64,000 nt of DNA, taken from positions 372,001 to 436,000 of the forward strand of contig NZ_SFCC01000005.1 in assembly GCF_004214935.1 (NCBI RefSeq), given 5' to 3'. Positions within the stretch are counted from its first letter, which is position 1; the number at the start of each line of letters is the position of its first letter. The DNA is from Amycolatopsis suaedae (GTDB taxonomy: Bacteria > Actinomycetota > Actinomycetes > Mycobacteriales > Pseudonocardiaceae). Positions 1 through 30,800 of this stretch are shown piece after piece. The notes below the pieces were generated by a model, which did not search any database, was not told where the DNA came from, and saw only the letters and a program-made list of their open reading frames with translations. The position numbers were made by a program, and so were the translations under genes.

Positions 1-3000
1 GCCGCACGCAGCCGCTGGAACCGCGGCCCGTAGACGAAGCCCTGGCCGGCGAAGTCGTCGTAGCACCCGTCCACCGGCACCGGTTCGGCACCGGGCGGGG
101 GCCAGGCACCGGCGAACCCGGTGTCGGCGCCGGCCGCGGCGGAGTCGAGCACGCCGGTGGCGTGCGCCGTCCACGGCAGGTCCTCGGACAGCCGCGAGTG
201 GATGGACACCCGCCGCCCGCCGTCCTCGTCCGGCGGGCCGACCAGTACCTGCAGCAACGGCTCGCCCGCCTCGGGCAGGACCAGCGGGGCCGCCAGGGTC
301 AGTTCGGCCAGCCGGGTGCAGCCCACCTCGTCGCCCGCGCGGACGGCCAGCTCGACGAACCCGGCGCCGGGGAACAACGTCCTGCCGAGCACGGCGTGCT
401 CGTCCAGCCACGGGCAGGCCGACCGCGACAGCCGCCCGGTGAGCACCACCTCGCCGCCCTCGGCCAGTTCCATGGCACCGTCGAGCAGCGGGTGGCGGGT
501 GCCGGTGAGACCGGCCCCTGGTGCCGGGCGCGGCCAGTAACGGGTGTGCTCGAACGCGTACGTCGGCAGGTCCACTGTGGACGCGCCGGGGAAGCACGGC
601 GTCCAGTCGACCGGGGCACCGGCCACGTGGGCCTCGGCGAGCGAGCGGAGCAGCCGCCGGGTACCGCCGTCGTCGCGCCGCAGGGTGCCGACCGTGACCG
701 CGCCGGTCCCCGCCGCCTCGGCGGTCTCGGTGATGCTCGCCGTCAGCACCGGGTGCGGGCTGACCTCGACGAACAGGGTGTGCCCGTGGCCGAGCAGGGC
801 GCGGACCGCGGTCTCCAGCCGCACGGTCTGCCGCATGTTGGCGTACCAGTAGCCCGCGTCCATGGTGGCGGTGTCCAGCCAGTCACCGGTGACGGTGGAC
901 AGCATCGGCACGTCGGCGGTGCGGGGAGCGATGCCGGCCAGCGCGCCGAGGACCCGGTCGCGGACCTGGTCGAAGCGGGCGGAGTGGGCGGGGAAGTCAC
1001 CGGCGACCTCCCGGGTGCGGACACCGTCGGCGGCGCAGGCTGCGGCGAACCCGGCCAGCGCGTCGTAGTCCCCGGACACCACGACGGTTCCGGGCCCGTT
1101 GACCGCGGCGACCGACAGGCCGGGCCACGACGACAGCCGGTCCGTGACGTCGGAGTGCGCGGCGGCGACCGACAGCATGCCGCCCTTGCCGCACAGTTCC
1201 TCGGCGATCGCGGCGCTGCGCAGTGCCACGATCCGCGCACCGTCCTCGATGGACAGTGCACCGGCCACGCAGGCGGCGGCGACCTCGCCCTGTGAGTGAC
1301 CGACGACCGCCGCCGGGCGGATTCCGTGGGCCCGCCACACCTCGGCCAGCGACACCATGAGCGCCCACAGCGCGGGCTGGGCGACGTCGATCCGGTCCAG
1401 TCCGGGTGCACCGGGCGTTCCGGCGAGGACGTCGCGCAGCGACCAGTCGACGTACGGTTCGAGCGCGGCCTGGCAGGCGGCGACCGACCCGGCGAACACG
1501 GGTGAGGACTCCAGCAGCTCCGCGCCCATCCCCGGCCAGTAGGAACCCTGACCGGGGAAGGCGAACACGACGCCGCGGCCGGGATCACCGGGGGTGCCGA
1601 AGATGGTGGCGGCGCCGGGGCGGCCCTCGGCCAGGGCGGCCAGCTCGGCGGTCAGCTCGGCGGCGTTCTCGCCCAGGACGACCGCGCGCCGGGCCAGGTT
1701 CGCGCGGGTGGTCACCAGCGACAGGCCGACGTCCGCCGCGGACGGCCCGGCGGCGTCGGCGAGGGCCCGTGCCTGGGCCCGCAACGCGTTCTCGGTCTGG
1801 CCGGAGAGGACCCAGGGCACGATCCCGGGTTCGGTGCGCGGAGGGTTCCCGGCGGGCGGCGGTGCCTGTTCGATGATCGCGTGGGCGTTGGTCCCGCTCA
1901 CGCCGAACGACGAGATGCCCGCGCGGCGCGGGCGGTCCACGGCAGGCCACTCGACCGGCTCCGTCACCAGCTCGACCGCGCCGGAGTCCCAGTCCACGTG
2001 CGACGACGGCCGGTCGACGTGCAGGGTGCGGGGCACCGTGCCGTGCCGCAGCGCCTGCACCATCTTGATCACCCCGGCGACCCCGGCGGCGGCCTGGGTG
2101 TGGCCCAGGTTCGACTTGACCGACCCGAGCAGCAGCGGCCGTTCCCGGTCCCTGCCGTAGGTGGCCAGCAGGGCCTGCGCCTCGATCGGGTCTCCCAGCG
2201 TCGTCCCGGTGCCGTGCCCCTCGACCACGTCGACATCCGATGTGGACAGACCGGCGCTGCGCAGCGCAGCGCGGATCACCCGCTGCTGGGACGGACCGTT
2301 CGGCGCGGTCAGCCCGTTCGACGCGCCGTCGGAGTTCACCGCGGTGCCCCGCACCACGGCCAGCACCGGGTGCCCGTTGCGCTCGGCGTCGGAGAGCCGT
2401 TCCAGCACCAGCATGCCGACGCCCTCGGACCAGGCCACGCCGTCCGCGGAGTCCGCGTAGGACCTGCTGCGCCCGTCCGGGGACATGCCGCGCTGGCGGG
2501 AGAACTCCACGAACACGCCGGGGGTGGACATCACGGTCACCCCGCCGGCCAGCGCCAGATCGCACTCGCCGGCCCGCAGTGCCTGGCCGGCCAGGTGCAG
2601 CGCGACCAGTGACGACGAGCAGGCGGTGTCGACGGTGACGGCCGGGCCCTCCAGCCCGAACGCGTAGGCGACCCGGCCGGACGCGATGCTCGGCGAGCTG
2701 CCGTTGCCACGGAAGCCCTCGAACTCCTCGGCGGCGAGCAGGGTGGCGTAGTCGTTGTACATGACGCCCGCGAACACACCGGTCGCGCTGCCGCGCAGCG
2801 AGGCCGGGTCGATGCGGGCCCGTTCGAACGCCTCCCACGCAGTTTCGAGCAACAGCCGCTGCTGGGCGTCGGTCGCCAGCGCCTCCCGGGGGCTCATCCG
2901 GAACAGCTCGGCGTCGAAGTCCCCCGCGTCGTGCAGGAATCCACCGTGGCGGGTGTAGGACGTGCCCGGATGGCCGGGATCGGGGTGGTACAGGGAGCCG

Positions 3001-6000
3001 AGGTCCCAGCCCCGGTCGGCGGGGAACTCGGTGATGGCGTCGGTGCCCTCGGACACCAGCCGCCACAGGTCCTCCGGCCCACGTACCCCGCCGGGGTACC
3101 GGCAGGCCATGCCGACGATCGCCACGGGTTCGTCCACCGCCACGACCGCGGGCCCGGCGGTCGCCGGGGCTGCCGCACCGGACAGTTCGGCGACCAGGTG
3201 CTCGGTGAGCGCGGCCGTGGTGGGGTGGTCGAAGACGAGGGTGGAGGGCAGCCGCAGGCCGGTCGCGGTGGCCAGCCGGTTGCGCAGCTCGACGGCGGTC
3301 AGCGAGTCGAACCCGAGGTCGGAGAAGCTGCGCTCCGGGTCCACCGCGGCGGCACCGCTGTGGCCGAGTGCGGCGGCGACCGCCTCGCGGGTGAGCGTGA
3401 GCACGGTCGCGGTCCGCTCGGACGCGGGCAGGCCGGCCAGGCGGTCGGCCCAGCCCTCCGAGGTGCCCGCGGTGCGCCGGGTGCCACCGCGGACCAGGCC
3501 ACGCAGCAACGCCGGGGGTTCGCCGGCGGACCGGAACGCGGCGAGGTCGAACCGGACGGGCAGCAGGACCGCGCGGTCGGCGGCCAGGGCCGCGTCGAAC
3601 AGCCGCAGTCCCTGCTCGGCCGTCAGCGGCGGCAGGCCGGTGCGGGCGGCCCTGGTGCGGTCGGTGCCCGCCGTCGCTCCGGTTTCCGGGTCCCAGACTC
3701 CCCAGGCGAGCGACGTCGCGGGCAGTCCGAGGGAACGGCGGTGCCGGGCGAGGCCGTCGAGTGCGGCGTTGGCCGCCGCGTAGCTGCCCTGTCCCGGACC
3801 GCCCAGCGTGCCGGCCATCGAGGAGAACAGGACGAACGCGGCGAGCCCACGGTCCTCGGTGAGCCGGTGCAGGTGCCAGGCGGCGTCGACCTTGGTCGCC
3901 AGGACGCCGGTGAGCCGGTCGGCGGTGAGCGAGGAGATGACGCCGTCGTCGAGCGCGGCCGCGGCGTGCACGACGGCGGTGAGGTCCGGGAGGCCGTCGA
4001 CCAGTCCGGTCAGCGCGCCGGGGTCGGTGACGTCGCAGGCCACCACGTCCACCTCGGCGCCGCGTCCGCGTAGTTCGGCGAGGAACTCGGGCGGTGCCGT
4101 GCCGCGGCGGCCGGTGAGCACGAGGTGCGTCACGCCGTGCTCGGTGACGAGGTGACGGGCGAGCAGCCGGCCCAGTCCGCCGGTGCCGCCGGTGATCAGC
4201 ACGGTCCCGCCGGGCCCCCAGGTCACCGGGCCGGCAGGCGGGGCGACCCTGGCCAGCCGGGCGGCGAACACCTGGCCGTCGCGGACCATGAGCTGGGGTT
4301 CGTCACCGGCCAGCGCACCGGCGATCGCCTCGGGCTCAGCGTCCGGGTCGAGGTCGAGCAACGCGAACCGGCCCGGATGCTCGATCTGGGCGGTACGCAC
4401 CAGTCCCCACACGGCGGCGGCCGCGAGATCCCGGCCGTCGACGGCACCGCTGGTCAGGAACGTCAGCCTCGCCTCGCCGGGGGTGGCGAGCCACCGGTGC
4501 AGCAGGTCGAGTGCGGTCGCGGTCAGCTCGTGCGTGCGGGCCGGTTCGGTGCCGCCGGTGAGGCTCACCACCGCGGCGCCGGACGGGCCGATGCCGACCG
4601 GGACGCCCGGGTCACGCAGGGCCGCGGCGAGACCGGGCACTTCCGCGCCGACCGTTGTGGTGACCGGGACCCAGTCGAGTTCGAACAGCGAGTCCCCCGC
4701 GGCCGCCGGTGTGTCCGGCAGGGTACGCAGGACCAGCGCGTCGGCCGTGAAGACGGGCGTGCCGTCCGGATCTGTGGCATCGACGGTCAGCGTCTCGTCG
4801 CCGGACCAGGCCAGGCGTACCCGCAGGGCCCGGCTTCCGGTCGCGTGCAGGGTGACGCCGCGCCAGGCGAACGGCAGGCGGCCGGCCAGGTCGGTGCCGC
4901 GCTGGGTGGTGACCGGCGCGTGGACGGCGGCGTCGAGCAGGGCGGGGTGCAGGCCGAATCCGGCGGGGTCGGCGCCGTCGGGCAGGGCGACCTCGGCGAA
5001 CACCTCGTCGCCGCGGCGCCACACCGCGCGTACGCCGCGGAACGTGGGCCCGTAGTCGAATCCACGTGTGGCGAACCACTCGTAGAATCCGTCCAGGTCA
5101 ACGGGTTCGGCGCGTTCGGGGGGCCAGGCGAGTGCGGTCGCGGCGACCCGGGGGCCGGTGGTGAGGACACCGGTGGCGTGCGGGATCCAGGGGGCGTCGG
5201 GGTCGGCGTCCGGCCGGGAGTGGACGGTGACCGTGCGGCGTCCGTCCTCGTCGGGGCCGACGGACACCTGCAGCCGTACAGCGGCCTGACCGGGCAGTAC
5301 CAGCGGGGTGGCCAGGGTCAGTTCCTCGACCCGGTCGCAGCCGACCTCGTCGCCCGCGCGGACGGCCAGCTCCAGGAAGACGGTGCCGGGCAGCAGGACC
5401 CGGCCGCCGATCGCGTGGTCGGCCAGCCAGGGGTGGGTCGCGGTGGACAGCCTGCCGGTGAGCAGGACGCCGGTGGTGCCCGCGATGGTGACGACGCCGC
5501 CGAGCAGCGGATGACCGGCCGGGTCGGCCCCGGCGTCCGCGCCGCCGGCCTGACCGGCGAGCCAGAAGTGCTCGTGCTGGAAGGGGTAGGTCGGCAGGTC
5601 CACAGTGGACCCACCGGCGAGGAAGGGCCGCCAGTCGACCGGGGTCCCGGCGACGTACAGGGTGGCGAGTGCCCGGAGTGCGGATTCGTCCTCGCCACGG
5701 TCACGGCGCAGCAGGCCGGTGGCCACCGCGTCGGGCACGATGTCCTGGACGGCCGCGCACAGCGAGCCGTCGGGGCCGAGTTCCAGGAACCGGGTGGCGC
5801 CGGACCGTGCGACGGCGTCGGCGAACCGTACCGGCTGACGGACCTGCCGTACCCAGTAGCCCGGCGAGCCGAACACCTCTTCGGTGTCCACTGTGGATTC
5901 GATGGGGATTTCGGGCTCGCGTACGGTGATTCCGTCGATGGCGGCGGCGAACTCGGCCAGCATCGGTTCCATCAGTGGCGAGTGGAACGCGTGTGAGACG

Positions 6001-8141
6001 GTCAGGCGCCGGACCTTGCGGCCCTCGTCCCGCCACCGCCGTTCCAGCGCGGCGATCTCGTCCTCGTCGCCGGACACCACGACGGCGCCGGGCCCGTTCA
6101 CCGCGGCGAGGCCGACCCGGTCGCCCAGCTCGCCGAGTTCGTCCTCGGCGGCCCGGACCGCCAGCATGGCCCCACCTTCCGGCAGGGCCCGCATCAGCGA
6201 CGCCCGGGCCCGCACCACGGTGCACGCATCGGCCAGTGACAGCACACCCGCGACGTGCGCAGCGGCCAGTTCGCCGATGGAGTGGCCGACCAGGACATCC
6301 GGGCGGACACCCCACGACTCCACGAGGCGGAACAAGGCCACCTCGAGAGCGAACAACGCGGGCTGCGCCCAGCCGGTGTCCTCGACATCCTCGCCCGACA
6401 CCGGCACACCCAGCTCGGCCACCACCGCGTCGAACGCCTCCGCGAACACCGGAAACCGCACATACAGCTCCCGGCCCATCCCCAGCCGCTGCGACCCCTG
6501 ACCCGAGAACACAAACGCGGTACGCCCGGACCCGGCAACACCCCGCGCCACCTCGACCGTCGAATCACCAGCCAGCAACACCGCCCGATGCTCGAACACC
6601 GACCGCCCCGTCACCAGCGAAAACCCCACATCCACCGGCGACGCGTCCACCTCGGCCAGGCGAGCGATCTGCTCACCCAGCGCCGCCTCACTCCGCGCCG
6701 ACACCACCCACGGCACAAGCTCGTGAAGGCCACCTTCATTACGTGAGACGTGCTGAAGGTGGCCTTCCGGAGCTTCCAGCACCACGTGGGCGTTCGTGCC
6801 ACTGATGCCGAACGAGGACACGGCCGCCCGGCGTGGACGGTCCACAGCGGGCCACTCCACGGGTTCGGTCGCCAGGGCGAGCGCACCCGACGTCCAGTCC
6901 ACCCGTGACGACGGGCGGTCCACGTGCAGGGTCTTCGGGACCGCGCCGTGCCGCATCGCCATGACCATCTTGATCACCCCGGCGACGCCCGCCGCGGCCA
7001 TGGTGTGCCCGATGTTCGACTTGACCGAGCCCACCAGCAGCGGGCGCTCCCGGTCCTGGCCGTAGGCGGCCTGCAGGGCCTGCGCCTCGATCGGGTCACC
7101 CAGCGGCGTCCCGGTCCCGTGTGCCTCGACCACGTCCACCATGGCCGGGCTCAGTGCCGCGTTCTCCAGGGCGGCCTGGATCACCCGCTGCTGTGCCGGC
7201 CCGTTGGGAGCGGTCAGGCCGCTGCTCGCGCCGTCCTGGTTCACCGCGGTACCCCGCACCACGGCGAGGATCCGGTGCCCGTGCCGCTGCGCGTCGGACA
7301 GGCGCTCCAGCAGGAGCACACCGGCGCCCTCACCCCAGCCGACGCCGTCGGCGCCGTCGGCGAATGCCTTGCACCGGCCGTCCGGCGACAGCGCCCGCTG
7401 CCGGGAGTACCCGGCGAACACGGCGGCGTTCGGCAGCACGGTGACCCCGGCGGCCAGCGCCAGCGAGCACTCCCCCGCCCGGAGCGCCCGGGTGGCCAGG
7501 TGCAACGACACCAGCGACGACGAGCACGCCGTGTCGACGGTGATCGCGGGCCCGCGCAGGCCGAACTGGTAGGCGACCCGCCCGGAGATCACGCTCGCCG
7601 TTGTACCGGTGGCCAGGTGCCCCTCGACCTCGGCGGACAGCACGGCACCGGCCCCGTAGCTGAGCTGCACGGCGCCGACGAAGGTGCCGGTGTCAGTGCC
7701 GCGCAGGGAACGCGGATCGATCCCGGCCCGCTCGACCGCCTCCCAGGCCACCTCCAGCGTGAGCCGCTGCTGCGGGTCCATGGCCAGCGCCTCGCGGGGC
7801 GAGATGCCGAAGAACCCGGCGTCGAAACCGCCGGCCCCGGCGAGGAAGGCGCCCTCGCGGACGTAGCTCGTGCCGGAGTGGTCGGGGTCCGGGTGGTAGA
7901 GCGAGTCCAGGTCCCAGCCACGGTCGGCCGGGACGGGGCCGACCGCGTCCCCGCCGTCGGAAAGCAGTCGCCACAGGTCCTCCGGTGAGCCGATCCCGCC
8001 TGCGAAGCGGCAGGCCATCCCGACGATGGCGATCGGTTCCCGGTCTCGTGCCTGTTCCTCCCGCAATCGCTGGCGGGCCTGACGTAGGTCCGTGGTGACC
8101 AGCTTGAGGTAGTCCCGAAGCCTGTTCTCGGTGCTCGTCAT
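1..8141 (-). CDS. Modular type I PKS, modules KS-AT-DH-KR-ACP and KS-AT-DH... (runs off left edge)
   Basis: About 2713 residues are visible; the 3' end lies beyond position 1. The start is the ATG at 8141, 46 bp after the upstream PKS stop, and opens a coiled-coil docking helix (residues 1-32). Module 1: KS (about 36-455, Cys206), AT (about 530-830, GHSIGE Ser621, HAFH at 717, both malonyl-type), DH (His909 in an intact HxxxGxxxxP, Asp1070), KR (GGTGGLG near 1313, LDD B-type motif, Tyr1454), ACP (Ser1613). It should leave a double bond. Module 2: KS (from about 1667, Cys1841), AT (GQGSY instead of GQGSQ, GHSQGE Ser2283, FPAH at 2383 where methylmalonyl ATs have YASH), DH with intact His2582, then the edge. 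Odd: the KS-AT linker of module 1 (about residues 458-473) is encoded by an inverted repeat also found in the spacers. The AT block is almost identical at DNA level to that of the terminal PKS. Confidence 0.95.
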   Translation of the reverse strand, partial: MTSTENRLRDYLKLVTTDLRQARQRLREEQARDREPIAIVGMACRFAGGIGSPEDLWRLLSDGGDAVGPVPADRGWDLDSLYHPDPDHSGTSYVREGAFLAGAGGFDAGFFGISPREALAMDPQQRLTLEVAWEAVERAGIDPRSLRGTDTGTFVGAVQLSYGAGAVLSAEVEGHLATGTTASVISGRVAYQFGLRGPAITVDTACSSSLVSLHLATRALRAGECSLALAAGVTVLPNAAVFAGYSRQRALSPDGRCKAFADGADGVGWGEGAGVLLLERLSDAQRHGHRILAVVRGTAVNQDGASSGLTAPNGPAQQRVIQAALENAALSPAMVDVVEAHGTGTPLGDPIEAQALQAAYGQDRERPLLVGSVKSNIGHTMAAAGVAGVIKMVMAMRHGAVPKTLHVDRPSSRVDWTSGALALATEPVEWPAVDRPRRAAVSSFGISGTNAHVVLEAPEGHLQHVSRNEGGLHELVPWVVSARSEAALGEQIARLAEVDASPVDVGFSLVTGRSVFEHRAVLLAGDSTVEVARGVAGSGRTAFVFSGQGSQRLGMGRELYVRFPVFAEAFDAVVAELGVPVSGEDVEDTGWAQPALFALEVALFRLVESWGVRPDVLVGHSIGELAAAHVAGVLSLADACTVVRARASLMRALPEGGAMLAVRAAEDELGELGDRVGLAAVNGPGAVVVSGDEDEIAALERRWRDEGRKVRRLTVSHAFHSPLMEPMLAEFAAAIDGITVREPEIPIESTVDTEEVFGSPGYWVRQVRQPVRFADAVARSGATRFLELGPDGSLCAAVQDIVPDAVATGLLRRDRGEDESALRALATLYVAGTPVDWRPFLAGGSTVDLPTYPFQHEHFWLAGQAGGADAGADPAGHPLLGGVVTIAGTTGVLLTGRLSTATHPWLADHAIGGRVLLPGTVFLELAVRAGDEVGCDRVEELTLATPLVLPGQAAVRLQVSVGPDEDGRRTVTVHSRPDADPDAPWIPHATGVLTTGPRVAATALAWPPERAEPVDLDGFYEWFATRGFDYGPTFRGVRAVWRRGDEVFAEVALPDGADPAGFGLHPALLDAAVHAPVTTQRGTDLAGRLPFAWRGVTLHATGSRALRVRLAWSGDETLTVDATDPDGTPVFTADALVLRTLPDTPAAAGDSLFELDWVPVTTTVGAEVPGLAAALRDPGVPVGIGPSGAAVVSLTGGTEPARTHELTATALDLLHRWLATPGEARLTFLTSGAVDGRDLAAAAVWGLVRTAQIEHPGRFALLDLDPDAEPEAIAGALAGDEPQLMVRDGQVFAARLARVAPPAGPVTWGPGGTVLITGGTGGLGRLLARHLVTEHGVTHLVLTGRRGTAPPEFLAELRGRGAEVDVVACDVTDPGALTGLVDGLPDLTAVVHAAAALDDGVISSLTADRLTGVLATKVDAAWHLHRLTEDRGLAAFVLFSSMAGTLGGPGQGSYAAANAALDGLARHRRSLGLPATSLAWGVWDPETGATAGTDRTRAARTGLPPLTAEQGLRLFDAALAADRAVLLPVRFDLAAFRSAGEPPALLRGLVRGGTRRTAGTSEGWADRLAGLPASERTATVLTLTREAVAAALGHSGAAAVDPERSFSDLGFDSLTAVELRNRLATATGLRLPSTLVFDHPTTAALTEHLVAELSGAAAPATAGPAVVAVDEPVAIVGMACRYPGGVRGPEDLWRLVSEGTDAITEFPADRGWDLGSLYHPDPGHPGTSYTRHGGFLHDAGDFDAELFRMSPREALATDAQQRLLLETAWEAFERARIDPASLRGSATGVFAGVMYNDYATLLAAEEFEGFRGNGSSPSIASGRVAYAFGLEGPAVTVDTACSSSLVALHLAGQALRAGECDLALAGGVTVMSTPGVFVEFSRQRGMSPDGRSRSYADSADGVAWSEGVGMLVLERLSDAERNGHPVLAVVRGTAVNSDGASNGLTAPNGPSQQRVIRAALRSAGLSTSDVDVVEGHGTGTTLGDPIEAQALLATYGRDRERPLLLGSVKSNLGHTQAAAGVAGVIKMVQALRHGTVPRTLHVDRPSSHVDWDSGAVELVTEPVEWPAVDRPRRAGISSFGVSGTNAHAIIEQAPPPAGNPPRTEPGIVPWVLSGQTENALRAQARALADAAGPSAADVGLSLVTTRANLARRAVVLGENAAELTAELAALAEGRPGAATIFGTPGDPGRGVVFAFPGQGSYWPGMGAELLESSPVFAGSVAACQAALEPYVDWSLRDVLAGTPGAPGLDRIDVAQPALWALMVSLAEVWRAHGIRPAAVVGHSQGEVAAACVAGALSIEDGARIVALRSAAIAEELCGKGGMLSVAAAHSDVTDRLSSWPGLSVAAVNGPGTVVVSGDYDALAGFAAACAADGVRTREVAGDFPAHSARFDQVRDRVLGALAGIAPRTADVPMLSTVTGDWLDTATMDAGYWYANMRQTVRLETAVRALLGHGHTLFVEVSPHPVLTASITETAEAAGTGAVTVGTLRRDDGGTRRLLRSLAEAHVAGAPVDWTPCFPGASTVDLPTYAFEHTRYWPRPAPGAGLTGTRHPLLDGAMELAEGGEVVLTGRLSRSACPWLDEHAVLGRTLFPGAGFVELAVRAGDEVGCTRLAELTLAAPLVLPEAGEPLLQVLVGPPDEDGGRRVSIHSRLSEDLPWTAHATGVLDSAAAGADTGFAGAWPPPGAEPVPVDGCYDDFAGQGFVYGPRFQRLRA
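6725..6767. repeat. 13-nt inverted repeat inside PKS coding sequence
   Basis: GAAGGCCACCTTC (6725-6737) is followed after 17 nt by its exact reverse complement GAAGGTGGCCTTC (6755-6767). The element lies in the KS-AT linker of the left-edge PKS and is read through in frame. It replaces the linker seen in otherwise near-identical sister modules. Copies with the same arms and the same 17-nt spacing lie in both non-coding spacers (39222-39264, degraded, and 44703-44745), so it looks like a dispersed palindromic element. Confidence 0.9.
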
Positions 8142-8187
8142 GCGGCGGTTCCTCGCTGCTCTGCGACCCGCGTCCCGACGAGGGGGC

Positions 8188-27816
<19,629 letters not shown>

Positions 27817-27871
27817 GGCCTGCCACAACCCCGTTCGGTGTTACGTGGAAACGGAAAGCTCGACATCGTCC

Positions 27872-30800
27872 TCACGCCGGCCTGCTGTCGGACGGGTCGG
27901 CGAAGTTCTCGTCGATGAGCTGGAACAGCTCAGTGACGGACACGGAATTGATGTCGTCGTCGGACGGGCCCTCCCCGTGCCCGGTGCCATTGGCGCCGTC
28001 GCGCCGCAGCGCCGTGACGAGCTTTTCCAGGCGCAGCGCGGCGTCCTGCCGCTCCTGTCGCGGCAGCCCTGCCGAGAGCGCGGCCTCCAGCCGGTCGATG
28101 GCCTCGGGTACCGAGCCGCCGCCCGCCGGCTCCGTCTCCCCCACCAGCGTCGTGAGCAGGTGGCCGGCCAGCGCCGTCGTGGTCGGGTAGTCGAACACCA
28201 GCGTCGCCGACAGCTTGCGGCCGAGCGCGGCGCCGAGCTTGTTCCGCAGTTCCACGGCGGTCAACGAGTCGAATCCGAGTTCCTTGAACGGCCGGTCGGC
28301 CTCGATCGCGCCGGCGTCGGCGAATCCCAGCACCACCTGGATCTGCCGCCGGATCAGGTCGACCAGCACCTCCTGGCGTTCCGCCGGCGGCAGCGCGGGC
28401 AGCCGCTGGGCCAGCGCCACCGGCGCCGCCACGTCCGCGGTCGCCGTGCGCCTGCCCACGGCGGGGCAGATTCCCCGCAGGATCGACGGCAGGTCCTCCC
28501 GGGCCCGCAGTGCCGGGCGGTCCACGTCCATCACCACGGTCACCGCGGCGTCGGAGGTGACCGCGGCGTCGAACATCGCCAGCCCGTGGGCGAGCGCCAG
28601 CGGCCGCTGACCGGACCGCCTGACCCGCGCGTAGTCCACATCGGACATTCCACCGGTCATGCCGGTCGACTGGTCCCACAGGCCCCACGCCAGGGCCACG
28701 CCGGGCAGCCCCTCGGCGCGGCGGCGGTGACACAGGCCGTCGAGGAACGCGTTGGCCGCCGCGTAGTTGGCCTGTCCGGTCGTGCCGAGCACCCCGGCCA
28801 CCGAGCTGTAGACCACGAAGCCGGCGAGGTCGAGGTTCCTGGTCGCCTCGTGCAGGTTCCAGGCGGCGTCGACCTTCGGGCGCAGCACCCTGGTCAGCTG
28901 ATCGGGGGTCAGCGTCTCCACGACGCCGTCCTCCAGGATGCCCGCGGCGTGCACGACCGCCGTCAACCCGCCGCGGACCCCGAGGTCGTGGACCAGCTTC
29001 CCGACGTCGGCGGCGTCCGCGACGTCGCACGCGACGACCTCGACACGGCAGCCGTGACCGGCGAGTTCCTCGACCAGCTCGGCGGCCCCGGCCGCCGCCG
29101 GGCCACGGCGGCTGGCCAGCACCAGCCACCGGAACCCCTGCCCGGCCAGGTGCCGGGCCAGTTCCCGGCCCAGCCCGCTGGTGCCGCCGGTGACCAGCAC
29201 CGCCCGGTCGCGGTCCCAGCCGCGGGGAACGGTCAGCACGATCTTGCCGGTGTGCCTGGCCTGGCTCATGAACCGGAACGCGGGCGCCGCCTGGCGGATG
29301 TTCCAGGCACGGGTGGGCAGCGGGCGCAGCGTGCCCGCGTCGAACAGCGACATCAGCTCGGTGAGCATCGCGGCGATCCGGTCGGGGTCGACCTCGGTCA
29401 GGTCGAACGCCCGGTAGCGCACGCCGGGCAGCTCCACCGCGGACCGGACGTCGTTCTTGCCCAGTTCGGTGAACCGGCCGCCGGGACCGAGCAGCCGCAG
29501 CGAGGCGTCGACGAACTCGCCGGTCAGCGAGTTCAGCACGACGTCCATCCGCGGGAACTTCTCCGCGAAGTCCAGCGTGCGGGAGGAGGCGATGTGGTCG
29601 TCGGCCAGTCCCAGCTCACGCAGGACGTCCCACTTGGACTCACTGGCCGTCGCGTACACCTCCGCGCCGAGGTGGCGCGCCAGCTGGATCGCGGCCATGC
29701 CCACGCCGCCTGCCCCGGCGTGGATCAGCACGCGCTCGCCCCCGGCCAGTCCCGCCACGTCGACGAGCCCGTACAGGGCGGACAGGAACGGCGCCGCGAC
29801 ACCGGCGGCGGTCTCGTCCGGCCAGCCGTCCGGCACGGTCACCGTGCACCGCTCGTCCACCACGGCCGTCGGCCCGAAGCCGCCGGTGACCAGGCCCAGC
29901 ACCCGGTCGCCGACCTTGGCGCGGGTCGTCTCGGGGCCGGTCTCGACCACCACACCGGCGGCCTCGACACCGAGGGTGCCCTGCTCGCCGTGGTAGCGGG
30001 CGGCGGCGTCCCGCACCTTGCCGTAGCCCAGGGTCGCCAGCACGTCCAGGAAGTTGACCCCGGCTGCCGAGACGGCCAGCCGCACCTGCCTGCCGGTCAG
30101 CGGCCGCGCGCTGTCCGTTCCCGGCACGATGCCCAGCCCGTCGACGGTGCCGGGGGTGACCACGTCCAGCCGCCAGTCCCGGTCCAGCACCGGCACGGTC
30201 AGCGTCGCCGGGTCGGCGACCAGCCTGGGGACGTACACCTGGCCGTCGCGGACCAGCAACTGTGGTTCGTCACCGGCCAGCACGTACGGCAGCGCCAGCT
30301 CGACACCGGCGTCGACCTCCTGCGCCGGCACCTCCAGCAGCCCGAACGAGCCGGGATTCTCCGAGATCGCGCTGCGGACCATGCCCCACGCCGCCGCGGC
30401 GGCGAGATCGCTGCCGTCGGTGCCGCCGCTGAGCACCACGACCAGCCGGGAACCGGCGAACCGCTCCTCGCCCAGCCACCGCTGCAGCAACGTCAGCAGC
30501 CGCGCCGACACCTCGTGCACCGCGTCCGGGCCGTCGCCGTCGCCGTGGACACGGGCCAGCACGACGTCGGGCACCTCGTCCAGTCCGGCCAGTGCGCCGG
30601 CGTCTCCGGCCAGCAGCACGGAGGTCCGGCCGGACGCGGGTGCCGGGGTCGTGACCGGTTCCCAGTCCACCGTGTACAGCGAGCTGGGCTCGGTCACCGG
30701 CGCCGCGTCCGGGGCCGCCCGCAGGACCACCGCGTCGGCCGACACCACCACGGCGCCCGCCGGGTCGGCGGCCAGCAGCGACACCGTCGCGTCGCCGGTG

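Noticed and set aside
2581..3310. Possible frameshift in the left-edge PKS between ACP and second KS
   Set aside because: Re-reading the bases codon by codon kept one frame through the ACP Ser, KS start and KS Cys.
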